A DNA stretch of 64,000 nt from Cloeon dipterum (taxonomy: Eukaryota; Arthropoda; Insecta; Ephemeroptera; Baetidae): contig NC_088789.1 in assembly GCF_949628265.1 (NCBI RefSeq), positions 5,882,886-5,946,885 of the forward strand. The letters are read 5' to 3'. Positions 13,676 through 26,427 of the stretch are shown here, piece after piece. A program made the translations under genes and the position numbers. Within the stretch, counting starts at the first letter, position 1. Each line of letters opens with the position of its first letter. The notes under the pieces were generated by a model. The model saw nothing but the letters and a program-made list of their open reading frames with translations, had not been told where the DNA came from and searched no databases.

Positions 13676-13773
13676 GGCCAGCGTGCGGCGGCCAGCGTGC
13701 GGCGGCCAGCGTGCGGCGGCCAGCGTGCGGCGGCCAGCGTACGGCGGCCAGCGTGCGGCGGCCAGCGTAGCAG
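13676..13773. repeat. GC-rich minisatellite, seven copies of a 14-bp unit
   Basis: GGCCAGCGTGCGGC repeats at 14-bp intervals from 13676, with minor variation in the fifth and seventh copies. It lies within the GC-rich centre (about 13180-13790), where GGCCAGC-like words are scattered. Confidence 0.9.
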
Positions 13774-13830
13774 TGACAAGGATAAAGCGTGTCAAATTGA
13801 CAAGCCTAAGGCTGGTCAGCGACCATCTTT

Positions 13831-14130
13831 GACAAGGATAAAGCATGTCAAATTGACATTTACCGCTTGACATGCTTAAAGCATGTCAGCGACCGTCTTT
13901 GACAAGCCTAAGGCTGGTCAGCGACCATTTTTGACAAGGATAAAGCATGTCAAATTGACATTTACCGCTTGACATGCTTAAGGCATGTCAGCGACATGAT
14001 GCTTTGACAAGCCTTAAGCTAGTCAAGAACTGTCGTTGACAAGTCTTAAGCTAGTCTAAAGCACAATGTCGCTGACAAGCTTTAAGCATGTCAAGCGGTA
14101 AATGTCAATTTGACATGCTTTATCCTTGTC
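13831..14130. repeat. 102-bp direct repeat with palindromes, right part of the TIR element
   Basis: The block beginning GACAAGGATAAAGCATGTCA at 13831 recurs at 13933, including the palindromic TTGACATGCTTAA...CATGTCAG and GACAAGCCTAAGGCTGGTC segments; a third diverged set runs in inverted order into the right terminus. Confidence 0.8.
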
Positions 14131-14263
14131 AAATTGAGATTATTTAGTTACAGTGTAGGATTTTTTGGGTCAGAGCAAGATTGAGTACTGTCGGTCTGTG
14201 CCCTTATGGCACTGCCCATTTTTTTCAGTATATTATTATTATTTTGCCATGGCTTAGAACATA

Positions 14264-14420
14264 TTTGTTAGGATATTATTTCAAATTTTCTTATAGGACA
14301 GTATATTTTAGGACATTTTCCGTTATAAGACAATGTGTGTTAGGACAAATTATACTGGCACCCGAGAGGAGAATAGGATAATTTTTGCCATGTCATATTT
14401 TCTTATGAGAAAATCGGACA
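14264..14420. repeat. Cluster of TTAGGACA words right of the TIR element
   Basis: Several TAGGACA/TTAGGACA words, one within TAGGACATTTTCCGTTA, which also occurs immediately left of the left terminus (about 12056-12072). Together with the left cluster this outlines a larger inverted arrangement of about 2.8 kb. Confidence 0.5.
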
Positions 14421-15570
14421 AAGTAAGGAATAGTAATTCTTGCAAATAGTATTTCATAATCATAAATTTGCTTTATACATGGAATACAAATACTCTTAAG
14501 CTCTCATTTTTTTCGATTTGTGGACTCGATTAGTTTAACAGGATTTATAAAGATTAACAAAATTAAACGAGATCATGCAATGGTAAAAATGACGAACAGT
14601 CATTTAATGGAACTGTTTGTTTAAAACAGCAAAGTATATGGCCGAAGATAAAAAAACGTCGGTTATGGAAAAATAAGGTTGGTTTTAGGTTCATGGTTAA
14701 CCATCGTGGGGGACATTCACTTCCTTATCAAATTTAAAAAAGAAAACGGTGGAGCATTTATCAAATTAATTGTTCAATAGATAAGAACGCAGCACTAATG
14801 GAAATTAATTTCTCGAGCTTTAAATTGTGATAGGAAAGTACAAAATTCAAACAGCAAACTATTGAAACAGAGGAAATGAAAAATTTGATTTTGTCATTAA
14901 ATTTGGAGAGAAACTATCGTGCCCAAACTTAGATTTTTCAATTAATTGTACTGCTGTGCTTGGAAATGTTATCAGCGTAATGTGTTGTTGCAAAATGTGT
15001 TTGTGACGCTCGTGCAAAATTTATGGAAACTGCTCGTCGACAAATGTGAGTATTTGCACGGCCATCGACACGCCAATGAGACATATGCCTATATAGTCAT
15101 AATAAAATCAAGCGACAGCGCTGCGCAGCAACATGGTATAGTTCCCACGTATACGCGGCGGCAAAATTTTCCCACAAGCCATTTCCGCTTTTCCAATTAG
15201 TGGAGCTTACTTTTCCCTGAATTGGCTCAGTAATTGGGTCGTGATTTGCATGAAACCAGAGGTATTTTGTCGTCACAGAAAATGTACACAGCGTTTCTCG
15301 CTTCTAATGAGCACGTTCGCATGTCCATAAGGCCGAGTTTGAAAACCAATTAAAATAAAATTAGTACAAAATTTATAAAGCATTTTAAACTCTCTTGATG
15401 TATACAAAACAAAATATCCACCCCAATTTTTACAGCACACCAGCAATGACAACTGAGAACTGGTGGCTTCCTCATTGTAGAGATCGTTATGTTTTTACTT
15501 GACACTCCTTCCATTGGTTATCATTTCCTTATGTGTAAAGACAAACAAACGTTCCATCTAGATATATTTT

Positions 15571-15815
15571 GCTTTTTATTCCTGTCCGAGGACCGGGAAG
15601 GGCGTGTAATAGCACGAATGCTGAAACCCGAGTCCCAAATAACACCGCGAACGGCGGATAACATGGGCGCACCAGGCCGCACAGGGACCCAGCCCACTGA
15701 AGGGCCACTTGCATCCGCACCGACGACTTTTTTAAACGCTAAGACATTCGTCCCGTGATGCCAAATCACGCATGTTGGAAAGGTGCAAACCAGCAAGTAG
15801 CGAGAATCGATTGAA
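15571..15815. repeat. Dispersed repeat family C, longest copy (about 245 bp)
   Basis: The first part (CCTGTCCGAGGACCGGGAAG, GCACGAATGCTGAAACCCGA) matches 31958-32049; the second part (TCACGCATG...CAGCAAGTAGCGA) matches 8895-9045. GC-rich against AT-rich flanks. ORFs across it are short and without recognisable domains. Confidence 0.7.
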
Positions 15816-17849
15816 AATGCCAATTTTGTGATGAAGAATATATTGATTTACTCAATTGTAAAAATAGTATTATTTCATTATTCCATGATATATTTGTTCA
15901 CGCACTTTCTCGCGGTATTTGAATAGAATAGGGTAGGTAATTGATAGGGGCAGATTTGCAAGCTGCTAAATATAAAAAGATTTGCCGATCTCTATAAATT
16001 TTGTAAAAGGACAAATTTCACGTGTTGTACTCAGTATTGGTGTCTAATAAAATATTCACATGAAAATCATTTTTATCTGGGGCGTATATACAGGATGCTA
16101 AATATGCATGGAATTATCAAATTTAATTGATAAAATGGCTTGGAATGTTTTAGAATATGAAAGAGAAAAATACCTTCGTCCAAATTACAAACTCTTTTTA
16201 ATATAATGTCATCTCTGGCCCTGTTCTAACTTAGCATTTTCCGGAGCATCTCTTCAGTAAAATTAACCTGGTGGAAGGATATTTGCGTGACAAATGAAAC
16301 TGATTGATTTATATGAATGTTGAAATTGAATTGCCAGGAAATTGATCTTGTCGAGAGTGAAAATAAAAAGTCAGTCTGTGGGCGAGTGCGGTCTGCTAAT
16401 CTCATTTGCCGAGCGGCTGCTTGTGAGAATGGTTTATCAGGTGGAAAAATCGAGCCGTGTCAGCAGCTTCCACAAGCGAGTGTCTGTTGTTGTACAAAGA
16501 AAAATTAAGAAACACGTCGGTTGCTGCAGCAGCGAAAACAACAACAGCAGGAAAATCATTGTAATCAGCTGACGATAATTATTAAAAATAATTCTCCGAG
16601 GCGGTTGTTTGAAATTGCTTTTGCCGCCGCCGCCGCTGCCGTTGAGAGCTGCCGTTGTGATATTACAATTTAATTTCTGTATTGTGCGCCGATAATGGCG
16701 TATCAAGTGGAGTATAAAAGACCTTTTTACGTTCCATTTGGCTGCCGATCATGCCGAGTCACCGCGTCAACAATAGCGCGTGAAATGAGTGCTTTCAGCG
16801 GCAACAATGGCCGTCGTATTGTCGAGAAACACGCCTGAAATCGAATTATCCGGTGTGGCGAGAAACCCTTTGCCTCCGCCGTGGCTAATTGCTGCTCAAA
16901 TTCCACCAGCTCCTTTTTCCCGCAATCGATAGTTTACACGCAAATTCGCTGCCTAAGGGCAAAAAACGCACAATGGACGAGAACAACAAATCTAATTTCG
17001 ACCAGACTGCTGAATTATGAGAAAAGCGGCGAATCATCTCTCTGCTCCAAGGGTTTAATCGCTTTTCGTCGCTTTTTGCTCTGTGCTGCTGCCGCATGAA
17101 AAACAATTACGGCCCATTGTGCGACTCCTAATTGGAAATCCTCGCTCCACTGTTTGAAATTACTTGCCCGTGCGGCACTCGTTTGCGTCTAATGTCTCTA
17201 AACAGGACACCCATTATCGCTTTCATTGTGTTTCGGGCTCAAAATGGAAACGGCTAGTCACTTCTAACACTTTGCTCACCTCCAGTAAATGGTATTCATC
17301 TGGAGTGAGAAAATCTGTTATCGAGGCTTCTCATCGACTGCTTCCAAACAATTTATGACTTGCTACAAGCAGATTTTGGGTCACGCAAAAATCAGTAAAT
17401 TGATGGATTTTTTAAGTAAAGCTGCCTTTTTCTAAAATTTCTTGATAATAACGAAGACAGCAGCAATAACGCGCAGAGAAGTAAACGTTTTTAATGGCGA
17501 AACACTCTTTGGACTAAAATAAATAACAGAAATTGTCCAAGATGCTCCTGTCTAATTTTTTTAAAGACTCGAAGGAAAAAGACATGAAATAATTAAGGTA
17601 TATGATGTGTACTAGTGGAATGAAGTGTATTTGGGTGACAAATTTTAGATATGATGTTTTGATACTCTGAAAATCACTCCTGAATTTTCAAAACTGTACA
17701 GTAAAAAGCTTGGCACAACTCCACCAGCTTTGTTAAATTTTAATAATAGTATATATACCAGCTATAATATTGGGATGACAGTCAAAATGTTACAAAATCG
17801 AAATAATAAAATTAAGGCACTATTATAGCAAATACCCAAACAAGTGACA

Positions 17850-17852
<3 letters not shown>

Positions 17853-17888
<36 letters not shown>
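17853..17888. repeat. (AT)18 microsatellite
   Basis: Uninterrupted AT dinucleotide run of 36 bases. Confidence 0.97.
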
Positions 17889-17892
<4 letters not shown>

Positions 17893-20800
17893 CATTTAAA
17901 TAATAATAATAATATGACATTTTCCATCCCAGTGGTTTTTCTCCTGCAACAAGAATGTATTTTACTTTAAAGAGAAAATTCAATAGCTCGTAAATTACTG
18001 CTTGAAGAGCAGATTAAGTGCTTAAGAGCTGAAAATGTGCTCGCGGGCAGCCTGTGTATAATTATAATCAGGGGCCGCGCTCGCTGATTGAGAATCTATT
18101 TATGCGTGCAGGTCTCGAGAAACCCAAGAAAGAGCAGCAGCAGCAGAAGAGAATTTGAGCTCTAATTGAACTGTGATAAATGTTGCAGCTCTCGCGTGTG
18201 ATTAATGATTCCATTTCGACGGCGGCAGCTTGTTTTTGTCTTTTTGTGCTCTGGCATGACTGCCCACATTTCATCGCACGCAATTTACATTAGCTTGTGT
18301 GCCTTAATGTATGGCTTTCTTATGCAAAACACCAGGTAAAATGGTTTCCTCAAATGTAAATATGCTAATCTGCGGAATTTTAATTAACTTTTTCTGATTA
18401 GCTCAATGAAAAAATTTATTTATTTGTTTATTTTTTTCGTACTCCATAGTCTCAAAAATCATTGAGCTTGTGTGGTTCAAATTTCGGTTTAAGTAAATAT
18501 TTTGTGTCGATGGCAAATTCCGCTCTGCAATAATAATGATGGCGGAATTTTATGAAACCCTTTCTAACCATTTCAAACACATGAACACAGGTAACAGGAT
18601 GTTTCTGGTTTATGATATTTTCCAAAAATCAACACATCGTATCATGATTACAAAATTTGAAATCGTTTTTGACATATTTTGTGAAAAAACGTGAAAACAA
18701 GGGACCCTGTTCATCTCCTATAACGTGTTTTGACATGATTTTTCCTATTCATTTTAAAATTCATATTCGATACGCTTCATCAAAACATATATGCATATAG
18801 CTCGTGTAAGATTTAAACTTTCCTGACATTTTAGGGAAAAAATCCACAAAAAAAGCATCTCACATCTGTTATCAAGCCAATTTTCAATTTATTGTAACGT
18901 TATAATAATTTGATGATTATAGAGCACGCACGGTGACATCTTTAATTGCACTTTTCATCAAGCTTATCTGCGTGGAAAAAGTAAATGGCAACGCGCGGAC
19001 GTTTGTTGGAGCAGCCAACGAGACTCGAAAAGGCGTATACAACGCCAGTTTTTTAATTGATGCCAACGAGTCGTGGTAATTGGGCTGATGTATAGAGTCT
19101 TCCAATTTCGTGGAACGGCGGAAAACAATAAAACGACGCGCGGCTTGTGTGCATGCGTGTAAACATTGCAGTCGAAACCAGAGACAAACGGAAGCAAAAG
19201 AGAGTTTCTCATCGTTTTCCAGCTTGGAGCATTTCCAATAAATATAATAAATAAAAGCTGCGTTTGGCCCAATTAGCACACTAAAAATAGTTACATTATG
19301 AAGTTGATGGTTATTCAGTTGGGCAAACATCTCATTGATTTATTCTTTTTTGGAATCTTGCTGTTCTATTTAACATCTTACAATTTAGGTTATCGGTCTA
19401 GTTTTTATTCCTTTTTGAATTTTATTATCATGCATTCTATCAAATATTTAAATTTAGTTCAATTAAAATAGCAGCCATAGCAGCTATTTTTTCAATATCA
19501 ATAACAAGAGTTTTCCCAAATTTAATTTTAACCGGACACACTGTAATGCAATTCAACCTTATTGAGTGCATTCACTATCATCTGTTAAACCAACAGATTG
19601 AGTGTAATTCATTACCTGAACTCGAGCAGCTATATCTCGAGTAGTGGTATTATACGTGTTAAAATAATAATACAAGTTATCAGTCAGCTAGAATGAATGG
19701 CTTTTCAAGCAAATTCTGTTTCAGTTTTAAGAAAACGCCATCAAAATTAACTAACTACAAGAAAAAATGGCTTTAGTCTGAATTCAACCTTTTCAAATTG
19801 CGTTTTGACAGCCTTGAAAAATCTCTGTGAGAACAATCAGTTTGTATCAAAATTTGTTTCGTGTGAGAACCTTTTGAGAAAAAACGCGAGATCCATTCAT
19901 TCATTCTGCTTGGATTGGAAACAAGAGCAACACTCATCTAATTCCTGGTATTTTAGAGAGAGGATGCGGCTGCGATGCGGATATCTGGAGGCGTCGTGGG
20001 TGTGTTTTTAGCCGCGCAACGCAGCAATTTCGTGTCTCTTTCTATCTTTGTGTTCCTTTCCTTTCGCGTTATTTCCGTGCTGCTCGTCGATTAGCCCAAA
20101 GTGTGCAGGCAGGCAGGCATGGTTTTGCTGCAGCAAACGCAGCAATTTGGTTCTGGCTCTCTCGATGCTGCGCGTGTTTATTCGGGCAATAAAGCCCCGA
20201 GGACGCGACCCTTCATTATACTTGTGCACAGTGTGTGCGTCTGTGTCTTTCTTTTTCTCTTCGAGAGATGAAACCGCAAATCGACATGCCGCGTCGTTGT
20301 TATTAGCCGCGCGCCGGTGTAGTTTACATTCGCGGCCGGCTCCAGATAAATTGGAATAATAGCAATAATTTAATAAATTATCACCGCAAGTCGGTGTTTT
20401 GTTTCTCCTCCCCAGCTCCGACCAGCCTGCAGGGTCATTATGCTTTTTTCACCGTTTCCGTCCGCCACCAGATACGATTGCGTCTTGTAATTTTATTAGT
20501 GCGCCTTCTTCTCTCCCTTTTTCCGCTCAAGCCAACAATTTTCCTTTATGTGTTGTTTGCAACAATGTAAGTTTATGTTTCTAAAATTGTGCTCTGTGTG
20601 TTTCCTATCGTAATTTGCTGTCGATATATTTTTCTTTCAGTTAAGTATAAAAATTGAATTATATAAATTAATGGGGATTGATACAGTTGGCTTATTCACG
20701 AAGCGATCGATTCAGTTGAGACAATTACAGAATCCAAATAAAGTTCAAAATGTGATATTATGAATCCAACACTCAATTTGTTTTATTTCTACAAAGTAAA

Positions 20801-23800
20801 TCATCATAAAATTTAAAATAAAGTAAATCACATTTACGGAAAATTATAGGGAATTTCTAGTTTTAGCTAAAATAAAACGAATAAACTCTTGCAAAATTTA
20901 CCATGACTCTGATAGCTCTCCACACTACACAGCATAATAATACTACAGAACAGGAGAGCAAGTTCAAGTAAAATTTAGATCTAGCCTATTTCATTGAAAA
21001 TTTAAAGCGTACCATTTTAATGGTAGATTTTGATTCCTCTTCACATTGAGTCAAATCACACATTCAAATTGATATATATGTAACACAAAAATATTCAAAG
21101 GAAAGAAAATATGACTGACAGAAACTGTTATTATGCTAGTTGTTGCCTGTACTCACTCACTGTCAATGTCAAATTTCATCTCAAGCCGCACGGTGTGTCA
21201 GTTTCATTTAGTGTATGTGTACTGTTCGCATATTCTTAACACAAATATTTAGTAAAATTGTTGAAAGTATTAATCATTATTTAATATTTGAATCACTTGA
21301 GCTAGTAACAATCCTTCCCCTTTCTCTATTTCGTTACAACGAATTTTGTCGAATTCCACGTGCACGCATGAAACAGTCCAATAAAAGTAAAAATCAACAG
21401 GTGCTCCAAGTGTGGCCTTTATACATTTTATATATCCTTCAATTTGTTGCTCAGCCCGTTTTCACCGGCTTTGAAGGGGAGTGAGAAGAGAATAAACGCC
21501 TGCATCATAAAATTCTATTGCCGTATTCTTTCTTATTGTTTCGCAATTTGCCTGTCGACAATGTTGAGTGCGGCGTTTAGAAATGCTTGGATGTGGCGCG
21601 CGCATAATTCATAATATGTATATTATATTGAATTATATTACTGTTTCCGCCACGATTTGCATGGCCTCGGGGCTAGCCAATTATTCTGCAAACGGTATTT
21701 ACCATATGCATTTTGATTGCTCTTATATTTTAATACGATTTTTACCTTTGTTTATGCGCAGAAAGAAATAATTCACATTAGATTGGAAACTCTATTAAAA
21801 TAATTTTAAGTTATTATGGTCAGCTTTCCCTCCAAGGTCAAAAGCGAATGCAGAAAGAACTGAAGATTTTCTCGGCGAAACCATGAATTTCAAGGAAACA
21901 GCCGAGCACGCCGAGTGGGAAGAACACACATACATATGTGCATATTTGGCAAAGCGTACTGTCAGAGCTGCGCGTTGTTGGACGTCTCTCTGTCTTTCTC
22001 CACGCGGCGGGGATAATTAATCAGCTCGAGAGCGTCAGCTTGCAAATGATTCCAATTTGTCGTCGCGCGAGCGATAGTTTCCAGCAAAAGATCCAGTGTA
22101 ATTGCGTCTGGCACGTGAAACACCAAGAAGGATAGAAACTCCGACGATGCTCTAGCTCTCTCTCGCGCAACGCGCGATAGAGTCATTTGCATAAAATCGT
22201 GCCGCTGACAAATTGCTTTGTCTCAATGCCACGTGTGCTCTCCTCTCATCCTCTCGCTTCGGGTTAGGAATTGTCTCAAAACTCGAGAAGTGAAAGATTA
22301 TTGACCACTTTAAAAACAGTTTTTTTCCTTTTCACATATTTTAAACTTTTTTAAATGTATATAGAGGTAAGATTTAAAATGTATAGTTGCAACAGTGATG
22401 CCTCTATATAGTTTATTTTAGGCGCCACAAGTAGAATTTTGCAAACGTGCTTCGTGCTCCTCATGATATCTGAATCTGATTTAGATATAATTTTGGTTCA
22501 TAATGTTTAATGCTCACATAAAAAAAATGAACAAAAAATATTAGATGAAAAAAGAGGGAAAAACAGTCGGTTCAGTTTGTTGTGAAAAACAATATTTGTC
22601 AAAGTTTTTATTTGAATGCATAACTTGCGTACTCGTTAATACAATTAATTCAGTAACAAGTATTGTTCCGTTATTGATAGTGTAGTTATGCAAAACATAA
22701 TATATCAAATTTCCGTTTAATTTTTCCCTCTCAAGAAGGCCATCAATTAAGTGCGAATGATTTATTTGAATTGGCTAATTTCTCTATTTCTACGTTGTCC
22801 AGTCTAATTGAAAACTGTTGCGTGAGAACATAAATTTATCACATATCCCTATAGCTGAAAAGCAGACAACACAATCAGCAGAAACAAATGTTCTGGCAAT
22901 TACGACTGACGACGCGAGAGAGCAGATGCGCCACGCTACTTTCATAATTTCCAATTAAGCCATAAAGACAGGCAGAGTGACCCGCCGACCATCGGCCAGG
23001 GTTTTGCATTATTTTCCGGGGCGGATGGCTGTCGAAATTTACGATCAATGTCAGGTGTGCGTCCAGCAGCAGCAGCAGCCAATCGGCCCGGCGCGTGATA
23101 ATTATTTTAAAGGAACAAAAAGGGGCCGAGTTTATAGCGCACGAAGTTAATTTGTTGTTTCACGGCCCACGGGTAGAGAGAAAAACGAAGGGGCTATTAG
23201 CCATTGTTTGCTCTTAATGATCTGGCAGGCCGCGCAATAAAACATGGAATAATCTTTTCTTCTTCATTTCGGATGCCTGCCAGCCAGAGCAACATGCATG
23301 TTCGCTCAGCTAAACACAACATAATAAATGAATGCGCGCCCGGCCGATAATTAATTAAATATATATTTGCCTCATCTCTGAAGTCAGAAGAGCGTGTGTG
23401 TTTTATCGGACCGCCTGCTCCAAGCACAATTCCCAAGCGACTCTGATTTAATTCGAATTAATTGAAATAATGAGCTGAATCCTTGTGTTTCGTTTATTCA
23501 ATTTTATGGACGAGCCAGACAACATATATTCCATGCTCTCACCATGCTCGCGGCGAGATTCGCTCTTTTGTTACAGACGCGCGCTTTCAAAAATACATAA
23601 ATAAAAACGCTTGCTGTCGATATATAAAATTTAATTGCGCAATTGTGGCCACAAGAGTGTCAGCGCCGACTCTTTTTTTAGGGGTACACTATAACTGAAC
23701 GTGGACTAGAGATTTTATTGTTTTTTTTTAATACCTGTTTGTTTTTAAACCTATTAAAGTGGTTGTAGAAGAAGTAAATAATAGCATTGAAATTAATTAA

Positions 23801-23888
23801 AAATCAAGAGGTAAATAAACTAACACAAAAATAAAAAAAAATTGTAATGACTGTGAAATTTTCAATGGACGAGGGAAGCATATCTATG

Positions 23889-24079
23889 ACGATGAAGAAA
23901 TAAACTGACTTGTCCTCGTATGTTTAAAGGTGAGACTTTTTATTATTCTCGACGTATTATAAATTAGGTTACGTACTCCGTAACGGATATCGACACTTGC
24001 CACCTTCTAGGGTGCCCGGGGAACAAGAAAATGTCTCAACTTTAACCAACGAGGACAAGTCCGTTGATTTCTTGATCGT
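23889..24079. repeat. 191-bp hairpin/MITE-like inverted repeat
   Basis: The left arm 23889-23936 (ACGATGAAGAAATAAACTGA through GTGAGAC) and right arm 24033-24079 are inverted copies at roughly 80 percent identity, both containing GACTTGTCCTCGT or its complement. The 96-base centre has further short palindromes. No ORF. Transposon hairpin or long dsRNA source. Confidence 0.75.
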
Positions 24080-26364
24080 TAGAAATGTTTGCCACCTTGC
24101 AAAAAATTTCACTACAACTGATCAGTGCATGCCAGCACTTTTTCTCATGAGTGCAAAATACGGCTAAAGTGCAGTCCTCAATATTTCTGAAGAACAAAAT
24201 AACTATGTTATTAGGAGGCATTTTCCATCCTAACTTTTAATTATTTTTGATGAATGCATTATATTATTTTAGGTATATGTGGATTAAAAGGATGGTAGAA
24301 GTTCTCTAAATGTCTTTGCTGTCCACAAATAATTCTCCTGGTTCCGCAGTTTCAGAGTTTATATTTTTAAAATTTCGTCAGAAGTGGAAAGAAGTGTCAG
24401 TTTCTTAATAACAATGTTTAGCTTTTTATCATTTGCCATTTTGTGACATTTAAATTACTTAGATATGAGCTGTCACTAACAATCAAGTGCATCAAGCATT
24501 TTGCAAAGCGAAACGCACGCGGCGGGTTAATAAAGATGTCACTCGTCACACTTCCTGCGCGTCGTGTCAGTTCTTTGAGCAATGAGCAAACCTCCCCTTT
24601 CTGCACTTCCAACACTCGTGAAATATATTAAGTACTCTGCACTGCACTTGCGATTGACAAGTATTTGAACGAGAGGAAACAACTTGTTTATCCAACAGTC
24701 GCAAAAAATAAATCAAATCTTAATCCGTCCAAAAAACCGTATAATTGGCCAGGAAAATCTGCAACACGGCGTGATTAAGATCGGGCAAATGATTTAATTT
24801 AGGGGATAATTGCTTTTAATGGGGTGAACGAAATGTTTAGAATAATTAGGTGCAATAATTTAGCTCCCTAATTACTCTAATACCTCCCTTCCTGTCTCTT
24901 GCTGCGAGGAAGAGATTTGATTAGTTAATTGCGTTTGCCCAGCTCGTACAATAATTTTCAGGTGATTTTTATCGCGGCAGCGCAATTTTCAATGCTTCAA
25001 TAATTGCCGTGAGCTGCGGCGGGTGACGGACTAAAAAACGACGACAGCGGCAACAATGTATAATGTCCCGGGACCGTGCCTTTTCTTCCTCCAGCAAGCT
25101 CGAGTCCGCTGAACGAACGCTCTTGCTTACTTTTTGTCAACGCCGGTGGTTTTTGCTCACTCGCGAGTCGAGACCGCACCAGAAATCAAATAATAAAATG
25201 TGCGCTCCTCGTTCCCACTGATTGCACTCGAAATTTAATGACGCACACGCTGCCATCCTCAGCATCGTGGCACTGCGAAATTGCACTCTAATGTTTTACT
25301 CCTAAACACAATTTTAGTACGTTTTACTTGTAAGGCGTGAATATTAGTTTCCCTCATTGCCACACTATACTGACATTTAGGCGGAAATATTTTTGCCACA
25401 CACGAGGAAAACTGGGCTTTCTTAGAAATTGTTTTCCACATATTTACTAATGAGATATATAATTTGGTTTATGGATAAATTCAAACTGTGCCCTTAATTT
25501 AGGTCAATTTTTAATAGCCATTTGGTTTTTCACACTTTTTCACTCGATTTTGTCAGACGATAAATTCTAATAAAGAATTTTCTTAAAATCTAATATCTTA
25601 CATTGCACTTATCAATTCACTTAAAGTGCTAAAATTTCAATAAACCATTAATTAACATTTGAGGGATGAAATTTAAATCTTTTAAGTAAGTATTAATATA
25701 TAAATTAACTCAGTTAAAAACCTTGTAAAAAGATTAGCTATGAGGAGGCTATTAAATTTAAAGATTTTAAACCTGTGTGTGTATTTCTTTCTTTGTCTTA
25801 AAACTAAAGGGTTGGTTTATTTTTAAATTCAATCTTCTGTGAGAGTGTTTTAAAATGCAATTCTGTTCCCTATCAAAAAGATTCACTTACCTATTTCAAT
25901 TTGTATTTTAAGTAAATGTGATACAGAAAATTTGTTTTAAAATTTGTGAAATATTGGTTCATAAAATTTTCATCTTTGAAAGTCTGATTGACTCAAATTT
26001 ATTTGCAGAAGGAACTTATATCCTAGGTGTATTTTGGGCCCGGGAAAAATTAAAAATACTTAAAAATTATAGATGATAAGGAGAGAGATAATAAAAAATC
26101 ATGGGCATGTACAGCAAACAAAGCAAAATGCTCGAATCTCAATTTTGCTACCTTGTGCTGCAAAATCTTGGAGACTAAAAATACGCAGAAATTATGGGCC
26201 AGATTGTTCTATAGCAGTTCATAATAGGAAAATGAGAGAAAATCCCTTTGGATATCAATTCTGTATATCCCACAATTGGTTACAAACCAACCCGATTTAA
26301 CCTCCGCATATTTTTCACGGCTCCACTTTGGATACCAACACAAATATTCTGAAGTAATTATTAT

Positions 26365-26427
<63 letters not shown>

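Larger units (their letters stand above)
12073..14155. mobile_element. 2.08-kb non-autonomous TIR element packed with short palindromes
   Basis: Both ends read CACTGTAACTAAATAATCTC inward and continue to a 46-bp terminal inverted repeat with one mismatch (T/A at its position 30). The flanking bases are TA on both sides (12071-12072 and 14156-14157), a possible TA target duplication. Inside are dozens of imperfect palindromes of the type TTGACAAG...CTTGTCAA, a five-copy 92-bp tandem array, a GC-rich centre with 14-bp repeats, and a right-hand 102-bp repeat. No transposase-like ORF is visible; the long frames here are low-complexity. It resembles a foldback or MITE-like derivative. The superfamily is undetermined; TA duplication would suggest Tc1/mariner-like mobilisation. 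Confidence 0.8.
14421..23888. other. Long noncoding stretch
   Basis: Holds repeat C (15571-15815) and an AT microsatellite. CpG-richer, homeodomain-site-rich blocks lie at about 14920-15340, 16370-17400, 18000-18300, 18900-19290, 19980-20560, 21850-22290 and 22870-23690. No exon with convincing splice sites and protein motif was found. Confidence 0.45.

Noticed and set aside
26209-26424. ORFs rich in Tyr-Ile at AT microsatellites (also 17762-17983)
   Set aside because: Translated microsatellite sequence.
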